DNA of 64,000 bases from Cupriavidus gilardii (GTDB lineage: Bacteria; Pseudomonadota; Gammaproteobacteria; Burkholderiales; Burkholderiaceae): NCBI RefSeq assembly GCF_008801915.1, contig NZ_VZOV01000018.1, positions 1-64,000 on the forward strand, in the 5' to 3' direction. The notes under the pieces are model-generated. The model had not been told where the DNA came from. It saw only the letters and a list, made by a program, of their open reading frames with translations, and ran no database searches. How positions within the stretch are numbered: the stretch's first letter is position 1; each line of letters begins with the position of its first letter. Shown here in pieces: positions 48,187-56,522 of this stretch. The position numbers were made by a program, and so were the translations under genes.

Positions 48187-48219
48187 ATCGGTGGCGGCCA
48201 CCCTCGCAACGCCGGCGGC

Positions 48220-49110
48220 TTAGCGAACCGGCGCCGGTTCCGCGGCGCCCCTCAGTATTTTTGCGACGGCCGCGAACTCCTCGTTGCCGTATCCCGCCTC
48301 TTCCGCGTCGCGCAGCAGCCGGGCGATCAGTGAGGGTAGTTCGCTCCGCAGCCCGTTCTGCCGCATCGCCTGCTCGATGCGGCCGGTGGCATCGATCGAG
48401 ATCGACAGCGGGCTTTGCGACACGGCGTAATCGCCGTTGTCGATGACATTGCCCTCATGACGCAGGAATGCGCCGAACGAGGGCGACATCGCTTCGACAA
48501 TGCCGCCGTACACGCCGACATCCAGCCCTTCGGCCTGCGCCAGCGCGGCGCCCTGAAAGAAGCCCATCGACGCGCCATAGACGTACGACAGCGTCGCCAG
48601 GTCCATGGTGGCCGCGGCGGCCACGTCCTCGCCGAGATAGACCACATTGCCGCCCAGCACGGCGAGCAGTTCGCGCGCCAGCGCATGGTCCTCGCCGCTG
48701 CCCGACACCAGCACGGTGGTGTCCGGCTGTCCCATTTGCTCGGGGGCGACCTGAAGCGCGCCGTCGAGATAGCCGGCGCCGATCCGGGCGGCCAACGCGG
48801 CCATGTCGCGTGCGTCCTGCGGGCTGCCGGTGGTCAATTGCAGCAGCAGCTTGCCTTTGAGCGCAGACTTCACCGCGACGTCCGACAGGATGTCATGGGT
48901 CGCGCGATAGTCGTGCACGCAGATGACGACGGCCTCGGCGCCGGCCATCGCCGCCGCGGCGGTGGCGGCAACGATGGCGCCACGGCTCGCCAGTGGTTCG
49001 GCTTTCGATCGCGTGCGGTTCCACACGCGCACCTGCATGCCTGCCTCGATGAACAGCCGGGCCAGCCTCGCCCCCATTTGTCCGAGACCGATTACCGCTA
49101 CCGTTTTCAT
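48220..49110 (-). CDS. Imine-reductase-like NADP-dependent oxidoreductase
   Basis: 296-residue member of the beta-hydroxyacid dehydrogenase superfamily. The Rossmann motif is VAVIGLGQMGARLARLF and the NRTRSKAEPL turn favours NADPH. At the position of the catalytic Lys of hydroxyacid dehydrogenases it has Asp (D170 in AAATMDLATLSYVYG), the hallmark of imine reductases; the following GASMGFFQGAALAQAEGLD and the VAPEQMGQPDTTVLVSG segment also match that group. The natural substrate is unknown. GGGAG precedes the ATG at 49110; a longer start at 49131 is less likely. Divergent from the hxlR-type gene across a GTAC-repeat region. Confidence 0.8.
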   Translation of the reverse strand: MKTVAVIGLGQMGARLARLFIEAGMQVRVWNRTRSKAEPLASRGAIVAATAAAAMAGAEAVVICVHDYRATHDILSDVAVKSALKGKLLLQLTTGSPQDARDMAALAARIGAGYLDGALQVAPEQMGQPDTTVLVSGSGEDHALARELLAVLGGNVVYLGEDVAAAATMDLATLSYVYGASMGFFQGAALAQAEGLDVGVYGGIVEAMSPSFGAFLRHEGNVIDNGDYAVSQSPLSISIDATGRIEQAMRQNGLRSELPSLIARLLRDAEEAGYGNEEFAAVAKILRGAAEPAPVR

Positions 49111-49151
49111 GTTTGCTCCCGCAGATGACAAGGTGCGGCCAGTATGGGAAT

Positions 49152-49193
49152 GTACGGTTTATATGGTCAAGTACGCACTAAAATGACAGGTAC
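49152..49193. promoter_or_regulatory. Three GTAC half-sites at 19-bp spacing: HxlR operator candidate
   Basis: GTAC occurs at 49152, 49171 and 49190, exactly 19 bases apart (about two helical turns), in the gap between the imine-reductase-like and hxlR-type genes. On the minus strand a -35 TTGACC sits between the first two copies with a CATACT -10 at 18 bases, so binding would cover the promoter of the reductase gene. Confidence 0.6.
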
Positions 49194-49244
49194 TATCCTT
49201 CTGGTAAGTAACGGCGATTCGCCGCGGCAAGGAACATCGAGTCC

Positions 49245-49589
49245 ATGAAACGCAGCCAACCCTATAACTGCGGCATCGGGCCCGCCTTCGAAGTGATCGG
49301 CGGCAAGTGGAAGGCGCTGATCCTGTATGAGCTGCATGCCAAACCGTTGCGGACCGGCGAACTTCGCCGGCTGCTCGATGGCATCACCGAGAAGATGCTG
49401 ATCCAGCAATTACGCGAGATGGAGGCAGATGGCATCGTGCGCCGCGAGGTGTTTCACGAGGTGCCGCCGCGTGTGGAATACTCGCTGACGCCGGCCGGTC
49501 GGGAATTGAATCGGGCCCTGGGGCCGGTGGCCGAGTGGGGGCAGAAATACGCGGCGGCCAGAGCAAAAAACAGCGGGAAATCAACGTGA
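49245..49589 (+). CDS. HxlR-family transcriptional regulator
   Basis: 114-residue winged-helix regulator: CGIGPAFEVIGGKWKALILYELHAKPLRTGELRRLLDGITEKML in two parts, then QLREMEADGIVRREVFHEVPPRVEYSLTPAGREL. The conserved Cys near position 9 (YNCGI) is the redox/electrophile sensor in several HxlR proteins such as HypR and YodB, though not all use it. AAGGAA precedes the ATG. It is divergent from the imine-reductase-like gene, and its stop overlaps the start of the acetyltransferase gene (GTGA), so it probably controls both. Confidence 0.93.
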   Translation: MKRSQPYNCGIGPAFEVIGGKWKALILYELHAKPLRTGELRRLLDGITEKMLIQQLREMEADGIVRREVFHEVPPRVEYSLTPAGRELNRALGPVAEWGQKYAAARAKNSGKST

Positions 49590-50035
49590 CCATCAGGACG
49601 CCATCCCGATCGGAATTCGGGGCCATGACCGATGTGTGGGAAGCTTCAGTGCGGGCGACCCATCATTTCCTCACCGACGCCGATATCGATGAATTGCGGC
49701 CACTCGTTCTCAACCAATATCTTGCATTGGTCGACTCAAGGGTATGCAGCGGCGACAACGGCGAAATACAGGGCTTTGTCGGCGTTGCCGACGGAAAGAT
49801 CGAGATGCTGTTCGTCGCGCCCCAGTGGCAAGGGCGCGGCATCGGCAAGGCGCTGCTGCAATACGCCGTGACGAGAATGGGAGCCACGCTGGTGGACGTC
49901 AACGAGCAGAATCCAGCCGCGACCGGTTTCTATCAGCGAATGGGTTTCAGCGTCTTCGACCGGTCGCCGCTCGATGGACAGGGCCGGCCGTTCCCGCTAC
50001 TCCATATGCGGCTGGCAACGCCAGCGCAACGGTAG
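49586..50035 (+). CDS. GNAT N-acetyltransferase, YjaB-like
   Basis: 149-residue acetyltransferase matching E. coli YjaB in layout: IRTPSRSEFGAMTDVWEASVRATHHFL, the acetyl-CoA loop FVAPQWQGRGIGKALLQYA, then VDVNEQNPAATGFYQRMGF and the ending RSPLDGQGRPFPLLHMRL. YjaB is a GNAT with no settled physiological substrate. The GTG at 49586 overlaps the hxlR stop and has GGGAAA upstream; the ATG at 49625 would truncate the first strand. It lies between the regulator and an aminoglycoside acetyltransferase gene 46 bases downstream. Confidence 0.9.
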   Translation: MTIRTPSRSEFGAMTDVWEASVRATHHFLTDADIDELRPLVLNQYLALVDSRVCSGDNGEIQGFVGVADGKIEMLFVAPQWQGRGIGKALLQYAVTRMGATLVDVNEQNPAATGFYQRMGFSVFDRSPLDGQGRPFPLLHMRLATPAQR

Positions 50036-50081
50036 CGACCCGCTCGCCGAAGCCGAAACGCTCTGACCGAAAGAGGACGCG

Positions 50082-50870
50082 ATGGCCGGACAACGCGAAT
50101 GGACCCGGGCCGAGATGGCCCAGCAATTGCGCACGCTTGGTATCGCGCCGGGCGCGGCGCTGCTGGTCCATTGTTCGTTTCGTCATGTCCGGCCGGTCGA
50201 AGGCGGACCGCCAGGCCTGATCGAAGCACTGCGCGCCGCGATCGGCTCCACTGGCACGCTGGTGATGCCTTCCTGGACCGAGGACGACGATGTCCCGTTC
50301 GATCCGGCGACGACACCGGCCTCGCGGGACCTCGGCATCGTCGCCGACACCTTCTGGCGCCAACCGGGTGTCATCCGCAGCCAGCATCCGTTTGCCTTCG
50401 CAGCGGCGGGACCGCAGGCGCGCCGAATCACCGCGGATGCCTTGCCGTTGCCGCCCCACATCGGAGCCAGTCCGGCCGGCCGTGTGCACGAGCTCGATGG
50501 ACAGGTGCTGCTGCTCGGCGTGGGCCACGACGCCAACACCACGATTCATCTGGCCGAACTGATGGCCGGTGTGCCTTACGGCGTGCCGCATCACTGCACG
50601 GTGCTGCGGGACGGCAAGCCGGTCCGGATCGACTATCTCGAGAACGATCACTGCTGCGAGCGCTTCGAGCTGGTGGACGGATGGCTCAAGGAAAAGGGCC
50701 TTCAGCGCGAAGGCCCCGTCGGCAATGCCAGCGCCCGCCTGATGCGGGCCCGGGACATCGTCGATGTCGTGCTGCCGCAATTGGCTCGCGACCCGCTGGT
50801 CTTCCTGCATCCGCCCGAGACGGGCTGCGAGGAATGCGAGGCCGCGCGGCGGTCGATCAGGACAGCGTAG
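50082..50870 (+). CDS. Aminoglycoside N3-acetyltransferase, AAC(3)-IV-like
   Basis: 262-residue acetyltransferase of the antibiotic-NAT fold. It closely follows the remembered AAC(3)-IVa sequence along its whole length: APGAALLVHCSFRHVRPVE, GTLVMPSW, VPFDPATTPASRDLGIVADTFWR, HPFAFAAAGPQA, LPLPPH, RVHELDGQVLLLGVGHDANTT, VPYGVPHHCTVL, DYLENDHCCERF, DPLVFLHPPETGCEECEAAR. AAC(3)-IV acetylates the 3-amino group of apramycin, gentamicin and tobramycin. Family length (about 258) agrees. No integron, IS or plasmid signature flanks it, and GC content matches the neighbours, so it looks resident. It shares direction with hxlR and yjaB-like genes and could be regulated with them. Activity on clinical drugs is inferred. 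Confidence 0.9.
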   Translation: MAGQREWTRAEMAQQLRTLGIAPGAALLVHCSFRHVRPVEGGPPGLIEALRAAIGSTGTLVMPSWTEDDDVPFDPATTPASRDLGIVADTFWRQPGVIRSQHPFAFAAAGPQARRITADALPLPPHIGASPAGRVHELDGQVLLLGVGHDANTTIHLAELMAGVPYGVPHHCTVLRDGKPVRIDYLENDHCCERFELVDGWLKEKGLQREGPVGNASARLMRARDIVDVVLPQLARDPLVFLHPPETGCEECEAARRSIRTA

Positions 50871-50883
50871 CGCGCCTGCGCGT

Positions 50884-51303
50884 TCAGCCTCCGATGCCGA
50901 GCAGTTCCACCTCGAAATTCAGCGTCGCATTCGGCGGAATCGTTCCCGGCACACCGCGCGAGCCATAGGCGGTGCTGCCCGGGCACACCAGCCTGGCCTT
51001 GCCGCCGACCTGCATCTTCTGCACGCCCTCGGTCCAGCACGGGATCACGCGATTGAGCGGAAACGAGATCGGCTGCCCACGCTTGTACGAGCTGTCGAAC
51101 TCGGTGCCGTCGGTCAGCGTGCCGCGGTAGTGCACCTTGACGGTATCGGTGGCTTTCGGCGACGCACCGTTGCCCTTGGTCAGGTGCTGGATCGAGACAC
51201 CCGAGGGCAGGGTCTGGGCCGGTTCGGCGGCATGGGCGGAAAGGGCCAGCGCGCCGATGGAAACCAGCGAAGCAAGGGAAGCGAGCAGCGGGAGTCGGGT
51301 CAT
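50884..51303 (-). CDS. Exported FKBP-type peptidyl-prolyl isomerase
   Basis: 139-residue protein with a Sec signal peptide (ending AHAAEP) and one FKBP domain: TDTVKVHYRGTLTDGTEFDSSYKRGQP, FPLNRVIPCWTEGVQKMQVGGKARLVCPG, AYGSRGVPGTIPPNATLNFEVELLGI. All main active-site aromatics of FKBPs are present. It would catalyse Xaa-Pro isomerisation in the periplasm. The start could be 51303 or 51312; neither has a strong Shine-Dalgarno. It converges on the AAC(3)-like gene with 13 bases between stops. Confidence 0.93.
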   Translation of the reverse strand: MTRLPLLASLASLVSIGALALSAHAAEPAQTLPSGVSIQHLTKGNGASPKATDTVKVHYRGTLTDGTEFDSSYKRGQPISFPLNRVIPCWTEGVQKMQVGGKARLVCPGSTAYGSRGVPGTIPPNATLNFEVELLGIGG

Positions 51304-51383
51304 TGCGGTCATCCGTCGAGTCAAGGAAAGGCACAAGGATAAACCGATTGAATACCGGGACGGTCCGCCGTGCCATGCCGTGC

Positions 51384-51419
51384 CCCGCTGCACGTCCCGC
51401 TGCAAGTCCCGCTGCACGC
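51384..51419. repeat. 12-bp tandem repeat, three copies
   Basis: CCCGCTGCACGT, CCCGCTGCAAGT and CCCGCTGCACGC follow each other without gaps in the gap between the FKBP and ligase genes, on the upstream side of the FKBP gene. Possible copy-number variation near its promoter. Confidence 0.8.
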
Positions 51420-51519
51420 CCCTACAGCAAGCAGCCACAGCGAGCATTGACCCAGGCACCGGCAGACCGCCCGACTTCGCCCGCTCCCCGTTCTCACCGT
51501 TTCCCCTGTCACCGCCGGA

Positions 51520-53029
51520 TCAAGCCGTCCGCAACCGCTGGCGCAACTGGTACTTCATCACCTTGCCGGTGGGTGTGCGCGGCATCGCCTCGACCACGCG
51601 CACCTGGCGCGGCACCTTGTACTTCGCCAGCCGCTCGGCGCAGAAGGCCTGGATGTCCTCGACGTCGACGCTGGCATCGGCCTTTGCCACGACCACGGCC
51701 GCCACGCTCTCGCCCCACTCGGGATGCGGCATGCCGACCACGGCCACTTCCGAGATCGCCGGATGGCCGGCGAGCACATCCTCCACCTCCTTGGAGTAAA
51801 CGTTCTCACCGCCGGTGACGATCATGTCCTTGACGCGATCCACGATGAACAGATAGCCGTCCTCGTCGATCCGCACCAGATCCCCGGTGCGATACCAGCC
51901 GTCGTGAAACGCCGCGGCAGTCGCGGCGGGATCGCGGTAGTAGCCCTGCATCATCGACTGGCAGCGCATCCAGATTTCGCCGACCTCGCCGGGGCCGGCT
52001 TCGTGCCGATCGTCGCGCATGACCTTGATGGTGCAGCCGCTGACCGCATGGCGTCCGATCGAACCGGCCTTGACGACCTGCTCCTCGGGCAGCAATGCGG
52101 TTCCGGTGGGACCGGTCTCGGTCATGCCGAAGACCTGATAGAAGCGCTCGGAGCGGTAGCGTTCGGCCAGCATGCGCGCGGTGGCCGCATCGATCGGGCC
52201 GCCGCCGTACAGCCAGGCGCGTACGCTGGACAGATCGTAGCTGGCGAAGTCCGGCGCCATCTTCAGCGCCATCAGGTAGGCGATCGGCGCACCGAAGAAC
52301 AGCGTGCAGCGTTCCTGCTGCACGGTCTCGAGAAACCGCACGGGGTGATATTCCGGCAGCAGCACCACGGTCGCGCCGACAAAGGCGCTGCCGACCAGCA
52401 GATTGTTCAGCGGGAAGCTGTGCCAGATCGGCATCGCCAGCAGCACGCGATCCGAGGGTCCGAGGCCATAGACCAGGCTCGATCCGGTGCCCGCGAGAAT
52501 CACGTTCGCGTGCGAATGCATGCAGCCCTTCGGCTTGCCGGTGGTGCCCGAGGTGTACAGCAGCTCGGCGAGATCGTCATCGTTGACGTCGACGGACCGA
52601 TAGGCGAGCTGCTCACCGTCCGGGGCGATCAACGGCAGTCCCGCTTCGTTGCCCGCCGCGGACAGCGCAAAGGCCGGCGGCGCGCCGTCCAGCTGGCGAT
52701 GCAGATCGGCATCGACCAGCCACAGCCGGCTCTCGCTGTGCTCGAGGATATAGGCGGTCTCGGGCGCGGCAAGCTTGTGATTGACCGGTACGGCGACCGC
52801 GCCGATATCGAGGATCGCGTAGTAGGCGATCACCCATGCGGCCGAATTGCGTTCCCTGCAGCGCAACCTTGTCGCCCTTGCCGATGCCCTGCGCCTGCAG
52901 CCACGCGGCGGTGTGTTTGACGCGCCGTCGCAGCTCGTCGTAGCGGATGCGCTGCGCGCCATCGACGATGGCGATATCCGAGCTGCGCTGCCGGGCGACG
53001 CTGTCCAGCGCCTCATTGATCGTCCACAT
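51520..53029 (-). pseudogene. AMP-forming acyl-CoA ligase with a single-base frameshift
   Basis: The gene reads in two frames. From the ATG at 53029 (GGAGGAGACACC upstream) it starts MWTINEALDSVARQRSSDIAI and runs to KVALQ. The rest, from RNSAAWVIAYYAILDIGAVAVPVNHKL to the stop at 51520, is in the next frame with P-loop LLYTSGTTGKPKGCMHS, FGMTETGPTG, YRTGDLVRIDEDGYLF and the catalytic Lys in TPTGKVMKYQL. The switch falls at a GGG run (52854-52856 on the plus strand as CCC); removing one G restores KVALQERNSAAW. Everything else is intact, so it is either a very recent inactivation or a sequence error. It would activate an acid for the adjacent AidB-like dehydrogenase. Confidence 0.85.
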
Positions 53030-53134
53030 GGTGTCTCCTCCTTGGGGCCGTTGCTGGTTCGGCCGTTTTGTCTACCGTCGTCTGCTGTCCGGCTTGCCAC
53101 TTCCTCCCCGGTGATTCCGTTCAGGCCGGCGCCA

Positions 53135-54814
53135 TCAGGCGTGCGGGCGCGTCGCGCCCATCGCCAGCGCATCGGCCGCGGCAGCGATCTCGCTGCCGCC
53201 GCTCGCCGAAGCCGCCCCTGAAATCGTTGCCGGCACCAGGCCATCGGCGCAGAACAGCTCGGCCGCGGCGAGACCCGCCGCATCGCGCTTGGCCCGCAGC
53301 CGCCATTCCGCGGCCTCGGCCAGCAGCACGGCCTGGTATGTACGCGCCATGCCCCATGCCAGGCGCCGGCCTTGCGCCTCTTCCGGGGCGTTGATCATCG
53401 GAATCAGCGTGTCCAGCGCGTTCTCGATCCGCTGGCGCAGGCCGCGCGTCGCATCGAGTGACAGCCCGCGCAGCCGCCGCACCACGTCCTCGATCCAGGC
53501 CTCGCCATGTTCCGGGGCGCGCAGCGCGCGCAACACGTCGTGCGCCAGCACCGAGGTCGTGCCCTCCCAGATGCAGTGCACATGCAGATTGCGGAAGAGC
53601 CGCGGCAGTCCGGTGTCCTCGATGTAGCCGGCGCCGCCGAAGCTCTCGAGCAGCTCGCTGCCGGCCCAGACCGCCTGGCGCGCGCAGGCAAGCTTGGTCA
53701 GCGGCGCCATCAGGCGCGACAGCGTGCCGTCGGCGCCGTGTTCGGCCGCACCGATCAGCGCCGCGGTCTGGAAATTGAGCGCAAGCATCGCCTCGTACTC
53801 GGCGGCGATGCGCGCCAGCCACGCGCGATGCATCGGCTGCTGCGCCAGCGGCTTGCCGAAGACTTCGCGCTTGCCTGCATAGTCGCGAGCGAGATCCAGC
53901 AGGTGGCCGACACCGGCCGGGCCGCCCCACGAGGCCCACAGCCGCGCGATATTGAGCAGGCCCGCCATCTTGCCGACGCCCTGCCCGATCTCGCCGACCG
54001 GTACCGCGATGGCGTCCTTCAGGTCCAGCTCGGCGGTCGGCAGCGCGCGCGTGCCCAGCTTGTCCTTCAGCCGCCGGACCTCGATACCGTTCCAGCTGCC
54101 GTCCGGACGGCGCAACTCGATCAGGAACAGCGACAGGCCACGGCTGCCGGGCTGCGCGCCCTCGGGCCGCGCCAGCGCCAGCGCCATCTGCCCGGTGGTG
54201 GCGGACGTGAACCACTTGGTGCCGTTCAGCAACCACGTGCCGTCGCTCGATCGGCGCGCCGTGGTCGAGCTGCGGCCGACGTCGGAGCCGCCCTCCTTCT
54301 CGGTCATCCATTGCCCGGAGGTCCACGCGTCGTGCCGGGCGGTCAGCTTCGGCACATAGCGCTGCGCCAGCTGCGGATCGTGCTGCTGCAGCAGCCGCGC
54401 GGCGCCGTCGGTCATCACCAGCGGACAGTCGGCCACCGCGCAGACCGGGTCATACAGATTGACCAGCCCGGCCTGCACCACGCGCGAATGCTCGCCATAG
54501 GGGGTTTCATAGGGCAAGGCCACCAGGCCCTCCTCCTGGCCGATCTGCACCAGCCTGAGCCAGGCCGGATCGGCACGCAGTTCGTCGATGCGCCGGCCCC
54601 AGGGGTCGTAGGGCACGTGCTGCGGCGGATTGCGTTCGGCCTGATCGGCCAGCGGCAGCAGTTCGGCTACCGCGCGCTCGCCGAGCCGGTCGAGCGAGGG
54701 ACTGGCCTCCGCGAATACTTCCGCGGGGAGCAGCCGCTCCAGCGTCAGCCGCAGCGTCGGATCGGTGCGAAAGCGATTGCCGGGTTTCGGTGCGGCCTGA
54801 TGGAAGTCACTCAT
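53135..54814 (-). CDS. Acyl-CoA dehydrogenase, AidB-like
   Basis: 559-residue flavoprotein of the acyl-CoA dehydrogenase superfamily. Recognisable parts are GQWMTEKEGGSDVG (substrate/FAD loop), LLNGTKWFTSATTGQMALALAR, LKDKLGTRALPTAELDLKDA, the helical domain, and ESFGGAGYIEDTGLPRLFRNLHVHCIWEGTTSVLAHDVLRAL in two parts. The long N-terminus (PYDPWGRRIDELRADPAW) and WEGTT match AidB and related isovaleryl-type dehydrogenases. It is co-translated with the TetR gene (ATGA overlap) and followed 105 bases on by the acyl-CoA ligase, suggesting acyl-CoA breakdown rather than DNA-alkylation defence, but AidB-like function cannot be excluded. Confidence 0.9.
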   Translation of the reverse strand: MSDFHQAAPKPGNRFRTDPTLRLTLERLLPAEVFAEASPSLDRLGERAVAELLPLADQAERNPPQHVPYDPWGRRIDELRADPAWLRLVQIGQEEGLVALPYETPYGEHSRVVQAGLVNLYDPVCAVADCPLVMTDGAARLLQQHDPQLAQRYVPKLTARHDAWTSGQWMTEKEGGSDVGRSSTTARRSSDGTWLLNGTKWFTSATTGQMALALARPEGAQPGSRGLSLFLIELRRPDGSWNGIEVRRLKDKLGTRALPTAELDLKDAIAVPVGEIGQGVGKMAGLLNIARLWASWGGPAGVGHLLDLARDYAGKREVFGKPLAQQPMHRAWLARIAAEYEAMLALNFQTAALIGAAEHGADGTLSRLMAPLTKLACARQAVWAGSELLESFGGAGYIEDTGLPRLFRNLHVHCIWEGTTSVLAHDVLRALRAPEHGEAWIEDVVRRLRGLSLDATRGLRQRIENALDTLIPMINAPEEAQGRRLAWGMARTYQAVLLAEAAEWRLRAKRDAAGLAAAELFCADGLVPATISGAASASGGSEIAAAADALAMGATRPHA

Positions 54815-55452
54815 TGCCGTCTTCTCCTTGACGGGTTGGCAGCGCTCGGCTGCGGTCCCAGGGATTGCACGCAGAAGGCGACGAGACTGGCCACCAGATC
54901 GGCGTCCTCCTCGTCCGGATGCGGCGCGCTGAGCGGCCCGACCAGCGTTTCCGCGATGGCACCGACGATGGCGGTGCCGACCAGATGCGGATGCTGCGGC
55001 GCGATCTCGCCCGCCTCGATGCCCTGCTGGACCAGCCTGGCGAAGATCGCCCGGTACGGCTCGCGAAACTGCATCCGCGCCACGTCGATCGGCGGATCGA
55101 CCGGCTCGGCCAGCAGCGCCCAGGCCAGCTGGCGCCCGCGCAAAGCGCGGCGCGCAAAGGTCTCCACCACACGGGCCAGCCGCTCGCGCACGGTGCCTTC
55201 GGTGTCGAAGGCGGCGGCGCAGGCGTCGATCTCGGTCTGCGCAGCGCGCTTGAAGACCTCGTTGAACAGATCGGCCTTGGTGGCGAAGTAGCGGTAGATC
55301 AGGCCGGCCGAGATCTCGACCTCGGCGGCGATCGCAGGAATGTTGGCGGCGGCGTAGCCGCCACGTGCCACGAGCTTGAGCGCGGCCTTGATGATCCGCT
55401 CGCGGGTTTCCGCCAGGCGAGCTTCGACTTTGGGGGTTCGACGGTAGGGCAT
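54811..55452 (-). CDS. TetR-family transcriptional regulator
   Basis: 213-residue regulator. The N-terminal HTH reads AETRERIIKAALKLVARGGYAAANIPAIAAEVEISAGLIYRYFATKADLFNEVF in sequence, the C-terminal all-helical domain is ligand-binding. The ATG at 55452 touches a palindrome that may be its operator. Divergent from the Rieske oxygenase and overlapping the acyl-CoA dehydrogenase by 4 bases, so it probably controls both directions; the effector is likely an acyl-CoA intermediate (inference). Confidence 0.93.
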   Translation of the reverse strand: MPYRRTPKVEARLAETRERIIKAALKLVARGGYAAANIPAIAAEVEISAGLIYRYFATKADLFNEVFKRAAQTEIDACAAAFDTEGTVRERLARVVETFARRALRGRQLAWALLAEPVDPPIDVARMQFREPYRAIFARLVQQGIEAGEIAPQHPHLVGTAIVGAIAETLVGPLSAPHPDEEDADLVASLVAFCVQSLGPQPSAANPSRRRRQ

Positions 55453-55475
55453 GAAAGAAGTATCTATGCTTTCAT
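55451..55475. promoter_or_regulatory. TetR operator candidate
   Basis: ATGAAAG-N11-CTTTCAT, an inverted repeat with 7-base arms, covers the tetR start codon and faces the divergent Rieske gene 67 bases away. TetR sites commonly have this size and position. Confidence 0.55.
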
Positions 55476-55541
55476 TTCTTCGTGCAAGGTTGAGTTTCTG
55501 GTTGTAGACTCGGAAAAAATTCGACGGAAAGGAGACGCGCC

Positions 55542-56522
55542 ATGGACCGGCTGCCACTTCGCCCCTATGCGTTCGGTTGGTTCCAGGTCGAGTACGGCGA
55601 TGCGCTCAAGCGCGGCGATGTGCGTCCGGTGCGGGCCTTCGGGCAGGAATTCGTGCTGTGGCGCGAGCACGATGGCACGGCGCATCTGATGGACGCCTAC
55701 TGCCGGCACCTCGGCGCGCATCTGGGCCATGGCGGCCGCGTCGTCGGCAACGAGATCCAGTGCCCTTTCCACGGCTGGCGCTATGACGGACGCGGCGAAT
55801 GCACGCGCATTCCGTACAGCCCGGATGCCTCGCTGCAATCGCGCGGCATGCGCCGCTGGCCGACTGTCGAATCGAATGGCCTGATCCTCGCCTGGTGGCA
55901 TCCGCAGGACCGGCCGCCGAGCTACGAATTCCCGCGGCTGCCGGAATACGGTCACGGCGAATGGTCGCGCTATCACCGCCATGCCTGGCAGGTGCAAACG
56001 GTCTGGCAGGAGATCCAGGAGAACATCGTCGACAGCACGCATTTCCACTACCTGCACGGGGTGGAAAGCCTGGCGGTCGTCGATCGCTTCGAGCCGCGCG
56101 GACCGGTGCTCGACGTCAATATCGTCCACCAGTTCAAGACGCCGCGCGGCGTGCAACGGGGCTACATCCAGACCACGCTGTACGGTCCCTATCTGGCCAC
56201 GGTGCGCTTTCGTATCGGCGATCTGGCCGAGATCCTGTTCGTCGACGCGATCACGCCGCGGGAAACCAACGAGGTGGAATTGCGCTTCAGCCTGATGGCC
56301 CGGCTGTCGGGGATCGAAGCGCCCGACATGAGCCTGGAACTGGTCAACGAGGCAATCCGGCAGGTCAGCCAGGACGTGCCGATCTGGAACCACAAGGCGC
56401 ATCGCCCTCGCCCGAGCCTGGCGCGCGGCGACGGGCCGGTGATGAAGTTCCGCGAGTGGGCGCGCCAGTTCGCGGTCGAGACCGTACCGATCCGGGAGGT
56501 GGCCTGTGGCCTCGCCGAATAA
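55542..56522 (+). CDS. Rieske non-heme iron oxygenase, KshA-like
   Basis: 326-residue oxygenase component. The Rieske [2Fe-2S] ligands are C54-x-H56 and C74-x2-H77 (YCRHLGAHLGHGG, CPFHGW). The mononuclear iron motif is N161-x2-D164-x2-H167-x4-H172 (ENIVDSTHFHYLH). The compact length and YCRHLGAHL/IPYS signature resemble 3-ketosteroid 9-alpha-hydroxylase (KshA) and related single-component oxygenases that need a separate reductase; none is encoded nearby. It overlaps the thioesterase gene by 17 bases and is divergent from TetR. The substrate is unknown; steroid, terpenoid or other hydrophobic ring compounds are possible. Confidence 0.9.
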   Translation: MDRLPLRPYAFGWFQVEYGDALKRGDVRPVRAFGQEFVLWREHDGTAHLMDAYCRHLGAHLGHGGRVVGNEIQCPFHGWRYDGRGECTRIPYSPDASLQSRGMRRWPTVESNGLILAWWHPQDRPPSYEFPRLPEYGHGEWSRYHRHAWQVQTVWQEIQENIVDSTHFHYLHGVESLAVVDRFEPRGPVLDVNIVHQFKTPRGVQRGYIQTTLYGPYLATVRFRIGDLAEILFVDAITPRETNEVELRFSLMARLSGIEAPDMSLELVNEAIRQVSQDVPIWNHKAHRPRPSLARGDGPVMKFREWARQFAVETVPIREVACGLAE

